Shown here piece after piece: positions 24,888 to 33,379 of a stretch of DNA of 64,000 nucleotides (position 1 is the first letter of the stretch; the number at the start of each line of letters is the position of its first letter). Source of the DNA: a candidate division KSB1 bacterium (lineage in GTDB: Bacteria > Zhuqueibacterota > Zhuqueibacteria > JANLFK01 > Oleimicrobiaceae); the NCBI GenBank assembly GCA_024655945.1, contig JANLFK010000012.1:62001-126000 (forward strand), read 5' to 3'. The notes under the pieces were generated by a model that saw nothing but the letters and a program-made list of their open reading frames with translations, was not told the DNA's origin and did not search any database. The position numbers and the translations under genes were made by a program.

Positions 24888-25499
24888 ATGGACGAATTGA
24901 CGCCGAAACAAGCTCTGGTGCTGAGCCTTATCACCCGGCGGGTCAACGAGGGCGCCCCTCCGACGCTGCAGGAGCTGGCCGACGAGCTGGGCGTGACTTC
25001 CAAGACCGCGGTCACCAAGCACCTGGATGCGTTGGTCAAGAAGGGCTACATCTCCCGCTCCAGTCTGGCCCGGGGCATCAGGCTGCTCAGGTCGCGCGCC
25101 GAGCAGACCCGCGACCGCGAGGTGCGCGTGCCCCTGTTGGGGACCATTACCGCAGGCCGCCCGGTACTGGCACAGCAAAACGTCGAAGATTATCTCCACC
25201 TGCCAGGCACGTTTCTGCGCTCCAAAGGGGCGCATTTTGCGCTGCGCGTGCGCGGCGATAGCATGAAGGACGCCGGGATCCTGGACGGCGACATCGTCAT
25301 CGTCAAATCCACAAAAGAGGCGGATAACGGCGACGTCGTGGCCGCCCTCATCGGCGAGGAAGTGACCATCAAGCGGCTGGTCATCAAGGGCGCAAAGCGC
25401 TACCTGAAGGCGGAGAACCCGGCGTTTAGTGACATCTATCCTGAGGAAGCATGGAGCATTCAGGGAAAAGTAGTGGGGCTCATCCGCCATTTTGGCTAA
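24888..25499 (+). CDS. lexA: LexA repressor
   Basis: 203 residues from the ATG at 24888 (MDELTPKQALVL, the family N-terminus). Residues 1-70 form the winged helix (APPTLQELADELGVTSKTAV, then HLDALVKKGYI). The self-cleavage site is A89-G90 (ITAGRP), the catalytic Ser is S125 (RGDSM) and the Lys K162 (TIKRL), with the 37-residue Ser-Lys spacing of E. coli LexA. It represses SOS genes until RecA filaments trigger cleavage. It is preceded by its own promoter and operator, so it is autoregulated. The second operator copy suggests that it also controls the imuB-dnaE2 genes downstream. Confidence 0.95.
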   Translation: MDELTPKQALVLSLITRRVNEGAPPTLQELADELGVTSKTAVTKHLDALVKKGYISRSSLARGIRLLRSRAEQTRDREVRVPLLGTITAGRPVLAQQNVEDYLHLPGTFLRSKGAHFALRVRGDSMKDAGILDGDIVIVKSTKEADNGDVVAALIGEEVTIKRLVIKGAKRYLKAENPAFSDIYPEEAWSIQGKVVGLIRHFG

Positions 25500-25509
25500 G
25501 AGCCGCAAG

Positions 25510-25560
25510 AAGAGAGGTTCTGGTGACCTGCTGAAAGTTATGCAGGGCGTCTCTTTTTTT
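25510..25560 (+). terminator. Probable lexA terminator
   Basis: Eleven bases after the lexA stop: outer stem AAGAGA/TCTCTT, inner stem CCTGC/GCAGG around a ten-base loop, ending in a run of seven Ts. The internal bulge makes it weaker than ideal. Confidence 0.45.
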
Positions 25561-25569
25561 GCCCGATAA

Positions 25570-25587
25570 GGTGAACTAATGTACACC
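25570..25587. promoter_or_regulatory. LexA operator, imuB copy
   Basis: GGTGAACTAATGTACACC, matching GGTG-N-AC-N4-GT-N-CACC exactly. It ends two bases before the ATG of the ImuB-like gene, leaving no room for a ribosome-binding site. Confidence 0.75.
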
Positions 25588-25589
25588 AT

Positions 25590-26753
25590 ATGCAACCGCG
25601 TGCCATCATATACGCCGACGCCACCGCCTTTCCGGTGCAGGTGGAGCGCTTGCGCCACCCGCGGCTCCGGGGCTATCCGGTAGTCATCGCGCCGCCTGGG
25701 GCACGGGCGCAGGTGCTGGCGCTGTCGTTCGAAGCCCGCCAGGCCGGCCTGCGCAAAGGGATGCGCCTGAAGGATGCGCTGAAGCAGTGCCGGGATGTGG
25801 TCGTGCTGCCCCCGGACGAGCGCATCTACGCCCGGGCCACGCAGGCGATGAACAAGGTCCTCAGCTCCCTGTCGCCCGTGTTCGAGCCCGAGCGCTACGG
25901 CCACACCTACCTGGACATCACCAGCACGCAGCGCCTCTTCGGCGGGGCAACCGACACCGCCTGGCGCGCCCAAAAAGAGCTCAAGAGCCGCCTGCAGTTG
26001 GAGGTAGCGGTGGGACTGGCCAGCAACAAAATGGTCAGCAAGTTTGCGGCTGCGGTCATCAAGCCGAGCGGCCTGCGCCGGGTCCCGCAAGGGGAGGAGG
26101 GCAAGTTTATCGCTCCCTTCCTCGTGGGCCTGCTGCCGGCGGTGACCAAGCCCATCCAGGAGCACCTGTTGGACTTGAACATTCGGCTCGTGCGGCACCT
26201 GCAGCAACTCTCCCTGCCGCAACTGGCGGTCGCCTTTGGCCAGGATGCGGTAGCTCTGTATCAGAACGCGCGCGGTGTTGACCCTCGTCCGGTGCAGCCG
26301 CCGGATCAGGCGCCGCGAGTTTGCGTCAGTCGCACGCTCCCGGAGGAGAGCAACGACCTGGAGGTGCTGCGTGCGGCGTTGTTTGTCCTGTTGGAAAAGG
26401 CAGCGCGCAGCTTGCGCACCAGCCGCCTCTTCGCCCACGCGGCCCGTATCCACATCTTTTATGCCGACTATCGCGAGGCGGCGGGCCAATGTCGCCTGCC
26501 GGTGCCTTCCAACATGGAGATCGAGCTCTATCCGGCAGTGGCGGCCCTTTTGGAAACAATTCTCGCCCGCCGCACGCGTGTGCGGGCCCTCTCGCTTGTG
26601 CTGTTTGACCTAAAATCGCAGCCACGCCAGCTGCCTCTTTTTGCGGAAAGTTCCACGACCAAGAGCGCAGCGCTGACCCAGGCGATCGATCGTATCCGCA
26701 CCCGTTTCGGCGAGGAGGCCATTCGCTTTGCCCGGAGCATGGTCTGCCCATGA
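25590..26753 (+). CDS. imuB: ImuB-like, catalytically degenerate Y-family DNA polymerase
   Basis: 387 residues. The Y-family framework is clear: IIYADATAFPVQVE at the start, SPVFEPERYGHTYLDIT, then VAVGLASNKMVSKFAAAVIK (the little-finger side helix-hairpin region). The first metal ligand is kept (D10), but the catalytic Asp-Glu of the SxDEAYLD motif is replaced by G104-H105, so it should not polymerise. This is the hallmark of ImuB, which recruits DnaE2. The tail holds QLPLF (347-351), a beta-clamp-binding motif. The ATG sits two bases from the LexA operator with no Shine-Dalgarno sequence, so translation is probably leaderless. It overlaps dnaE2 by four bases (ATGA). The usual imuA/recA-like partner gene is not adjacent. 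Confidence 0.85.
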   Translation: MQPRAIIYADATAFPVQVERLRHPRLRGYPVVIAPPGARAQVLALSFEARQAGLRKGMRLKDALKQCRDVVVLPPDERIYARATQAMNKVLSSLSPVFEPERYGHTYLDITSTQRLFGGATDTAWRAQKELKSRLQLEVAVGLASNKMVSKFAAAVIKPSGLRRVPQGEEGKFIAPFLVGLLPAVTKPIQEHLLDLNIRLVRHLQQLSLPQLAVAFGQDAVALYQNARGVDPRPVQPPDQAPRVCVSRTLPEESNDLEVLRAALFVLLEKAARSLRTSRLFAHAARIHIFYADYREAAGQCRLPVPSNMEIELYPAVAALLETILARRTRVRALSLVLFDLKSQPRQLPLFAESSTTKSAALTQAIDRIRTRFGEEAIRFARSMVCP

Positions 26754-29719
26754 ACTTTGTCCATCTACACACCCACTCGCACTACTCCTTTCTGGAGGGC
26801 GCAGACAGCATCGAGGCCCTGTGTGCCGCTGCTGCCCGGCATGAGATGCCTGCGCTAGCGCTCACCGACACCAATGGCCTGTACGGCTTGATCTGGTTTG
26901 TGCGGGAGGCGCAGGAGTGCGGAGTGCAACCCATCGTGGGCGCGGAGGTCGTTACGGACCAGGCGCGGGCCGTGCTGCTGGTGAAAAGTGCCCAAGGCTA
27001 CCGCCGGCTCTGCCACATCCTCTCGGCTCGCCATTTGCGCGAGGACTTTTCCTTAGCCGAGGAGCTGATTCAGGACCGCCAGGGGCTTGTCGTCATCAGC
27101 CACGCGCTCCCCCTGCTGGAGGCAGTGGTGCGCCAGAGTGGTGCCGCCGACGTCTACGTGGAGTTAGCGCCCGGTTCTGTGCAGGCCCCGCTGCTCGCGT
27201 GTGCCGCGCGCCATCGCCTGCCACCGGTGGCCACCAACGACGTTCATTTTGTGGAACCCCAGGGGTACGGCATTCATCGGCTGCTGCGGGCCATCGACCT
27301 CAACACCACGCTCTCCCGTCTGCCGCCGGTGGTGTGCGCTCATCCGCAGAGTTGGTTCAAGAGCCCTGCGCAGATGGCGGCGCTTTTCCCCCATTGTCCA
27401 GAGGCCCTTGCCAACACCTGGCGCATCGCCGAGCAGTGCACCTTCGTGCCGGAGCATACTGGCTGCATCTTCCCCAATCCCAATGGCGCAGCCGGCTACC
27501 AACGCCTGCGGGAGTTGAGCTATCAGGGCGCTCTGTGGCGTTATGGGGCAATCACCCCGCCGGTGCGGGAGCGCCTGGAGCACGAGTTGGCGATCATCCA
27601 GCAGAAGGGGTTTGCGGACTATTTTCTCGTCGTGTACGATATCGTCCGCCAGTCGCCGCGCACCTGCGGGCGAGGCTCTGCAGCGGCCAGCTTGGTGGCC
27701 TACTGTCTGGGCATTACCCACGTGGACCCCCTGCGGCACAATCTGTTTTTTGAGCGCTTTCTCAACGCCGGGCGAAAAGACCCGCCGGACATCGACGTGG
27801 ATTTTGCCTGGGACGAGCGCGACGAGGTGCTGGACTATGTGTTGCGCACCTATGGCGAGGCGCGCGCCGCCATGGTGGCCAACCACGTCTGCTTCAAAGC
27901 ACGGGCTGCCCTGCACGAAATCGCCAAGGTCTACGGCCTCACCGAGGAGGAAATCACCAGGGTCACCAAGAGGTTCTCCCGCCTCTGGTTCGCCGGCGAT
28001 TTTGTCGAGCTCATGGGCTCCCATCCGCTCTTTCGCGGCCAGGAGCTCCCCCCACCGTGGCCAGAGATTATCGCGCTGGCCAAGCGACTGCATGGCGTGC
28101 CTAAGCAGCTCTCCGTGCACTGCGGTGGGGTGGTCATCGTCCCGGATTGCATCGACAACTATGTGCCACGCCAACGTGCCGCCAAAGGGGTCACCATCAT
28201 CCAGTGGGAGAAGGATCAGACCGAAGAGGCGGGCCTGGTCAAAATCGACCTTCTCGGCAACCGCTCCTTAGCAGTCATCCGCGATGCCTTGCAGGCGATC
28301 CGCACCAACCATGGCGTGGAAATCACTTACCAGGACTGGAACCCCATCGACGACCCCAAGACGCAGGAGTTGATCAGAAACGGCGACACCGTGGGCGTCT
28401 TTTACGTGGAATCGCCTGCCATGCGCCAGCTGCAGAAAAAGGCACAGACCGGCGACTTTGAACACCTGGTGATTCATTCCAGCATCATCCGGCCGGCAGC
28501 CAATCTCTTTATCCAGGCCTATTTGGCGCGTCTCAAAGGGGCCCCCTACACGCCCCTCCATCCTTTGCTGGCCGACATCCTCAAGGAGACCTACGGCATC
28601 ATGGTCTACCAGGAAGACGTTGCCAAGACCGCCATGGCTCTGGCCGACTTTGACCCGGCCGAGGCAGACGAGTTGCGCAAGATTTTGTCCAAGAAGCATC
28701 GCCACAAGCGCCTGGCGGACCTGAAGGCCAAGTTCTACCGCGGTGCTTTGGCCAAGGGTGTCGCACGGCAGACCATCGATGCAATCTGGCAGATGATTAT
28801 GAGCTTCGAGGGCTACTCCTTCTGCAAGCCCCACAGTGCCAGCTACGCGCTGGTGTCGTTCAAATCGGCCTACCTGCGCGCGCACTACCCGGCGGAGTTT
28901 ATGGCCGCGGTCATTTCCAACCAGGGAGGCTACTACTCCACCTTCGCCTATCTTTCGGAAGCGCGGCGCATGGGGCTGAAGGTGCTGCTGCCGGACGTCA
29001 ACCGCAGCGAACGCCACTACACCGGCAGGGGGCGAGAGTTGCGCGTCGGCCTGCTGCAGATTAAAGGCCTGTCCGAGGCAAGCATCGCGGCCATTTTGGC
29101 AGCGCGCGCCCACGGGCCATTCCGCTCGTTCGACGACTTTCTGCAGCGCGTGCGCATCGACCCGGCGCAGGTGCGCCTGCTCATTAAAGCCGGAGCATTC
29201 GACTGCGTGGAGCCGCACGCCTCGCGCCCCGAGCTCATGTGGCACCTGCAGTACTGGGCTGCCAAAAGGCACCGCAGTGCCGCACCGGTGCTCTCTCTGT
29301 TCCCGGACGAACCCCTTGACTTCCCCGACATCCCGGACTATGACGAGCGCACCGTCCTGCGTCACGAAATGGAGATATTGGGGTTCCTCATCAGTCGCCA
29401 CCCACTGACCCTGTACCAGGAACGCCTCAAAGGGCTGGACTATGTGCCGGCCAAAAAGCTCCCCCGTTACGCCGGGCGCACGGTGACGACTATCGGCTGG
29501 TGGGTGACCGGCAAGGTGGTCTCCACCAAGCGCGACGAACCGATGGAGTTTATGAGTTTTGAGGACATTACCGCGCTCTATGAGACGGTCTTTTTCCCCC
29601 AGGCCTACGCCAAGTTCGCGCGGATGATCAGCGACACGCGGCCGTACGTGCTGCGCGGGCGCGTCCAGGAGGAATACGGGGCAGTGACCCTCAACGTGTT
29701 CGACGTCCGCTTTCTGTGA
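26750..29719 (+). CDS. dnaE2: Error-prone DNA polymerase III alpha subunit DnaE2 (ImuC)
   Basis: 989 residues, shorter than replicative DnaE (about 1160) and in the ImuC range. PHP domain first (HLHTHSHYSFLEGA, then LTDTNGLYGL), then the palm with CGRGSAAASLVAYCLGITH and the metal-binding acids in PDIDVDF (D347, D349, D351), the fingers/HhH part (LQIKGLSEASIAAILAARAH) and a C-terminal OB-fold region (GWWVTGKVVSTKRDEPMEFM). DnaE2 copies past lesions and causes SOS mutagenesis with ImuB. Its start overlaps the imuB stop. It is presumably transcribed from the LexA-controlled promoter before imuB. Confidence 0.92.
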   Translation: MNFVHLHTHSHYSFLEGADSIEALCAAAARHEMPALALTDTNGLYGLIWFVREAQECGVQPIVGAEVVTDQARAVLLVKSAQGYRRLCHILSARHLREDFSLAEELIQDRQGLVVISHALPLLEAVVRQSGAADVYVELAPGSVQAPLLACAARHRLPPVATNDVHFVEPQGYGIHRLLRAIDLNTTLSRLPPVVCAHPQSWFKSPAQMAALFPHCPEALANTWRIAEQCTFVPEHTGCIFPNPNGAAGYQRLRELSYQGALWRYGAITPPVRERLEHELAIIQQKGFADYFLVVYDIVRQSPRTCGRGSAAASLVAYCLGITHVDPLRHNLFFERFLNAGRKDPPDIDVDFAWDERDEVLDYVLRTYGEARAAMVANHVCFKARAALHEIAKVYGLTEEEITRVTKRFSRLWFAGDFVELMGSHPLFRGQELPPPWPEIIALAKRLHGVPKQLSVHCGGVVIVPDCIDNYVPRQRAAKGVTIIQWEKDQTEEAGLVKIDLLGNRSLAVIRDALQAIRTNHGVEITYQDWNPIDDPKTQELIRNGDTVGVFYVESPAMRQLQKKAQTGDFEHLVIHSSIIRPAANLFIQAYLARLKGAPYTPLHPLLADILKETYGIMVYQEDVAKTAMALADFDPAEADELRKILSKKHRHKRLADLKAKFYRGALAKGVARQTIDAIWQMIMSFEGYSFCKPHSASYALVSFKSAYLRAHYPAEFMAAVISNQGGYYSTFAYLSEARRMGLKVLLPDVNRSERHYTGRGRELRVGLLQIKGLSEASIAAILAARAHGPFRSFDDFLQRVRIDPAQVRLLIKAGAFDCVEPHASRPELMWHLQYWAAKRHRSAAPVLSLFPDEPLDFPDIPDYDERTVLRHEMEILGFLISRHPLTLYQERLKGLDYVPAKKLPRYAGRTVTTIGWWVTGKVVSTKRDEPMEFMSFEDITALYETVFFPQAYAKFARMISDTRPYVLRGRVQEEYGAVTLNVFDVRFL

Positions 29720-29727
29720 GATTCCTG

Positions 29728-29756
29728 TTGATTAATTGCCAGGAATTTTGCATCTT
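29728..29756 (+). promoter_or_regulatory. Possible promoter of mrfB
   Basis: TTGATT (29728-29733), 17-base spacer, CATCTT (29751-29756). Weaker than the other promoters; no LexA operator of the window's type is near it. Confidence 0.4.
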
Positions 29757-29821
29757 GTCATAGCCCAGCTCTGGGAGGGAAGCCCAGGGCCCCAAGCTGG
29801 CAGACAACGACGCGGCGCGCC

Positions 29822-31069
29822 ATGGACATTGTCGACAAACTACGCTGGATCGACTCCATAAGCCTCTCCACGCCACCAACCCAGACGAAGCTCGGTGGCA
29901 GGGACATTGAGGCTCATTTTCCCGGACAGCTCCAGCACACGCCGGTGGGGAGCTGCTTCACTACCACCTTCCGACAACAGCTCGCGGTGGCCGATGTCCT
30001 GGCCCGCTCATCCGGACTGCTCCATCTGGTTGGCAAAGACGAGTCCTTGCAGACCCTCGACCTGCGTTGTGCGGCCTTTGTGGACTGCGAGACCACCGGG
30101 CTGGCCGGCGGTTCCGGCACCTACTGCTTCCTGGTTGGCATCGGCACCCTCGTGCAGGGCGACGTGGTCATAAAACAGTTCTTCCTGCGCAACTTCAGCG
30201 AGGAGCCTGCCCTGCTTCATGCCGTGCGCGAGGAGCTCAGTGGCTGCCAAGGCCTGGTGACTTACAACGGCAAGGCCTACGACTACCCCCTCCTGCTCAC
30301 GCGTTTTGCCCTGCGGCGCATGCCCGCGCCACAGCCCTTGCTGCACCTCGACTTGCTGCACGCGGCCCGCCGCCTGTGGCGCGACCGCATCGAGGCGATG
30401 ACGCTGAACGCTATGGAAACGCAACTCCTGGGCATCAGGCGGGCGCAGGACATCCCAGGCCATCTCATCCCCAGCCTCTACTTCGCCTATCTCCGCTCCC
30501 GGGACGCCGCGCAGATGCCGTTGGTCTTCGAGCACAATCGCCAGGATATCCTCTCCCTCATGCACCTTGCTGCAAGACTGCTCCAGCTGCATGCGCAGCC
30601 GGACGCCTTCGCCAGGCAAGGCGACGACCTATTCGCCCTGGGCCGCGTGTACGAGGACTTGCGCCTGTTCCAACGCAGCGCTGCGCTCTACGAACTTGCC
30701 CGCGCCAAGGGCCTGGACGCACGAGCCTCCACCCCGGCTTTGCTGCGCCTCAGCCTTTGTTACAAACGCCTCGGCCATTGGGACCGAGCCATTGCCCTCT
30801 GGGAGGAGATGGCCGCACAAGGAGCCGCTGGCGTGTTCCCCTACGTGGAGCTGGCCAAATACTACGAGCACCGCGCCCGCCAGTACCAGCGGGCCATGGA
30901 ACTGGTCGATCGTGCCCTGCACGCTTTAGAGGTGGAGGAGTCCTGCGGCGCCAGGTGGCACGCGGAAGAGCAGCGCGCCCAGCTTCTGCACCGGCGCCGG
31001 CGCCTGCTTGCCAAGATGAGGAACGCATCAATTGGACAAAACTCCCCCCTCGAGGACAGCCGCCGATGA
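29822..31069 (+). CDS. mrfB: MrfB/YprB-type 3'-5' exonuclease (RNase H fold) with TPR tail
   Basis: 415 residues. Residues 80-260 are a DnaQ/RNase H-like domain: VDCETTGLAGGSGTY gives D88 and E90, LVTYNGKAYDYPLLLTRF the middle Asp, and FEHNRQDILSLMHLAA the last ligand. Residues 270-400 are tetratricopeptide-like helices (ALGRVYEDLRLFQRSAALYE, LLRLSLCYKRLGHWDRAIAL). In Bacillus subtilis the homologue MrfB works with the helicase MrfA in excision repair of mitomycin-type damage. Here it overlaps mrfA by four bases (ATGA) and follows dnaE2 by 102 bases, so damage repair is the natural role. Cytosolic. Confidence 0.8.
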   Translation: MDIVDKLRWIDSISLSTPPTQTKLGGRDIEAHFPGQLQHTPVGSCFTTTFRQQLAVADVLARSSGLLHLVGKDESLQTLDLRCAAFVDCETTGLAGGSGTYCFLVGIGTLVQGDVVIKQFFLRNFSEEPALLHAVREELSGCQGLVTYNGKAYDYPLLLTRFALRRMPAPQPLLHLDLLHAARRLWRDRIEAMTLNAMETQLLGIRRAQDIPGHLIPSLYFAYLRSRDAAQMPLVFEHNRQDILSLMHLAARLLQLHAQPDAFARQGDDLFALGRVYEDLRLFQRSAALYELARAKGLDARASTPALLRLSLCYKRLGHWDRAIALWEEMAAQGAAGVFPYVELAKYYEHRARQYQRAMELVDRALHALEVEESCGARWHAEEQRAQLLHRRRRLLAKMRNASIGQNSPLEDSRR

Positions 31070-33339
31070 CCGTCGCTCAGATCTTGGACAGGCTGCAGCA
31101 GACCCCGGAGTTTCGGGACAACGTCACCCACTGGCAGCTTCTGCCGGCGCGGCCTGCACAGTACGTGGACTTTCCGGCGCATTTGAACCAACGGCTGGTG
31201 GCGGCGGTCAAGGAAATGGGCATCCGCCAACTTTACAGCCACCAAGGGGCGGCCCTGCACGCTTTGGCCGCTGGCCGACATGTGGTGGTGGTCACGCCCA
31301 CTGCCTCGGGCAAGACCCTGTGCTACAACCTGCCGGTGTTGAACACAATCCTCGGCGAGCCGGAGGCGCGCGCCTTGTACCTCTTCCCCACCAAGGCCCT
31401 TTCCCAGGACCAAGTGGCCGAGCTGCACGACCTCGTCACTCTGCTGGGACAGGACATCAAGACCTTCACCTTTGACGGCGACACCCCCTCTTCGGCGCGG
31501 CAGGCCATCCGCACCTCGGGACACATCGTCGTCACCAATCCCGACATGCTTCACCAGGGCATCCTGCCCCACCACACCAAGTGGCTGCGCCTGTTCGAAA
31601 ATCTGCGCTACGTGGTCATTGACGAAATTCACAACTACCGGGGCGTCTTTGGCAGCCATTTGGCCAACGTCGTGCGCCGCCTGAAGCGCGTCTGCCGCTT
31701 CTACGGCTCCAACCCGCAGTTCATCTGCTGCTCTGCCACCGTGGCTAATCCCAAAGAGCTTGCCGAGCGGCTGGTGGAAGAGCACGTGGAGCTCATAGAC
31801 AACAACGGGGCACCGCGCGGCGAGAAGCACTTCATCCTGTACAATCCGCCGGTGGTGAACAGAGAGCTGGGCATTCGCCGCTCATCGGTGCGGGAGGCGC
31901 AGAAGATTGCCCGCTACTTCTTAGCCGGCGACGTGCAAACCATCCTCTTTGCGCGCAGCCGTCTGCGCGTAGAAATCCTGCTCAGCTACCTCAAGGAGAC
32001 CATGCGCCAGTTGCACAAGCCCGAAGACCGCGTGCGCGGCTATCGTGGCGGCTACCTACCCAACGAGCGGCGCGAGATCGAAAGAGGGCTGCGCAGCGGC
32101 GAGATACTGGGCGTGGTCAGCACCAATGCCTTAGAATTGGGCATCGACATCGGACAGCTGGATGCCTGCATCATGGCTGGCTACCCGGGGACCATCGCCA
32201 GCACCTGGCAACAGGCCGGTCGGGCAGGGCGCCGCCTGGATGCCTCCGTGGCGATCCTGGTTGCCTCCAGCGCGCCGCTCGACCAGTACATCGTCAACCA
32301 TCCCGAGTACTTCTTCGGACAGCCGCCAGAAGCGGGTATCATCGACCCCAATAACCTCCTGGTCCTCATGAGCCATATCAAATGCGCGGCGTTCGAGCTT
32401 CCCTTCGACGAGGGCGAGCGATTTGGCGTGGAGACCACTGGCAAAATCCTCGACTACCTGGAGCAGAACCAAGTGCTGCACCGCAGCGAGGGCAAGTACC
32501 ACTGGGCCAGCGACATCTATCCGGCCGAAGAGGTGAGCCTGCGCAGTGCTTCGACTGGCAATTTCGTCATCATCGACACCACCGCAAAGGGCAAGGAGCG
32601 GGTCATCGGCGAGGTAGACCAATTCAGCGCGCCGATGCTCGTGCACGAGGGGGCCATCTACATGCACGAGAGCAAGCAATACCACGTGGACACCTTGGAC
32701 TGGCAGCGCCGCAAGGCCTACGTGCATGAAGTGGCCGTTGACCATTACACCGACGCGGAGGAAAAGAGCCATATCCGCGTGCTCGACGTTGAGGCACAAG
32801 AGGCGGTGCCTGGGGGAACTAAGGCGCTGGGCGAGGTGAGCGTCACGACCATCCCGACCATCTACAAGAAGATCAAGTTCGGCACGCACGAAAACGTCGG
32901 CTGGGGCAAGATCAGCTTGCCGGAACTGGAGCTCCACACCACCGCCTACTGGTGGGAGATCACTCGGGAGCAGTTGGCGCCGCTAGCGCTCAACCAAGCC
33001 ACCTTGGCGGATGCGCTCAAGGCGGTGGCCAATGTGCTGGCCAACGTGGCACCAGTGTTTGCGCTTTGCGACCCGCGCGACATCCACGCCGTGCCCATGG
33101 TGCGCTCGCCATTTTCGGAGCTCCCCACCGTGTACATTTACGAAAGCCATCCCGGCGGTGTGGGCCTGAGCAGGCGCCTCTTTCACCTGCACGCCGACCT
33201 GTTAGCGGCTGCCAGGGACCTCATCGCCCGATGTCCCTGCACCAGCGGCTGCCCATCGTGCGTAGGACCGCCGTTGGAAGTTGGGCAAGGAGGAAAGACC
33301 GAGGCACTGCGCTTGCTGGACCTGGGGATCGGCCAGTGA
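31066..33339 (+). CDS. mrfA: MrfA/YprA-type DEAD/H helicase with C-terminal zinc-binding DUF1998 domain
   Basis: 757 residues; GAGGA lies eight bases before the ATG. RecA-like domain 1 shows TPTASGKT (Walker A, about residue 78), FPTKALSQDQ, VVIDEIHNYRG (Walker B as DEIH) and ICCSATVANPKE; domain 2 shows LGVVSTNALELGIDIGQLDA and WQQAGRAGRR. The C-terminal DUF1998 region ends in CPCTSGCPSCVG, four cysteines for zinc. The B. subtilis homologue unwinds DNA during mitomycin C repair together with MrfB. The gene overlaps mrfB and is followed by the DUF72 gene at 40 bases. A longer open frame upstream of 31066 overlaps mrfB and is rejected. Confidence 0.88.
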   Translation: MTVAQILDRLQQTPEFRDNVTHWQLLPARPAQYVDFPAHLNQRLVAAVKEMGIRQLYSHQGAALHALAAGRHVVVVTPTASGKTLCYNLPVLNTILGEPEARALYLFPTKALSQDQVAELHDLVTLLGQDIKTFTFDGDTPSSARQAIRTSGHIVVTNPDMLHQGILPHHTKWLRLFENLRYVVIDEIHNYRGVFGSHLANVVRRLKRVCRFYGSNPQFICCSATVANPKELAERLVEEHVELIDNNGAPRGEKHFILYNPPVVNRELGIRRSSVREAQKIARYFLAGDVQTILFARSRLRVEILLSYLKETMRQLHKPEDRVRGYRGGYLPNERREIERGLRSGEILGVVSTNALELGIDIGQLDACIMAGYPGTIASTWQQAGRAGRRLDASVAILVASSAPLDQYIVNHPEYFFGQPPEAGIIDPNNLLVLMSHIKCAAFELPFDEGERFGVETTGKILDYLEQNQVLHRSEGKYHWASDIYPAEEVSLRSASTGNFVIIDTTAKGKERVIGEVDQFSAPMLVHEGAIYMHESKQYHVDTLDWQRRKAYVHEVAVDHYTDAEEKSHIRVLDVEAQEAVPGGTKALGEVSVTTIPTIYKKIKFGTHENVGWGKISLPELELHTTAYWWEITREQLAPLALNQATLADALKAVANVLANVAPVFALCDPRDIHAVPMVRSPFSELPTVYIYESHPGGVGLSRRLFHLHADLLAAARDLIARCPCTSGCPSCVGPPLEVGQGGKTEALRLLDLGIGQ

Positions 33340-33379
33340 GCGGGCCAACCGCTGCGCCTTTGTGCGCAAGGAGCGTCCT

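Noticed and set aside
24846-24890. Alternative lexA start at the ATG inside the operator (24855)
   Set aside because: It would add 11 residues not found in LexA proteins, and the ATG lies at or near the predicted transcript start.
24525-26489. A 654-codon open frame on the minus strand, antisense to lexA and imuB
   Set aside because: It mirrors two well-supported genes on the other strand; its text has no recognisable motif, and high GC content makes long antisense frames common.
30067-31065. A 333-codon N-terminal extension of the MrfA helicase
   Set aside because: It overlaps mrfB in another frame, its text is Pro/Arg-rich noise, and a good ATG with ribosome-binding site exists at 31066.
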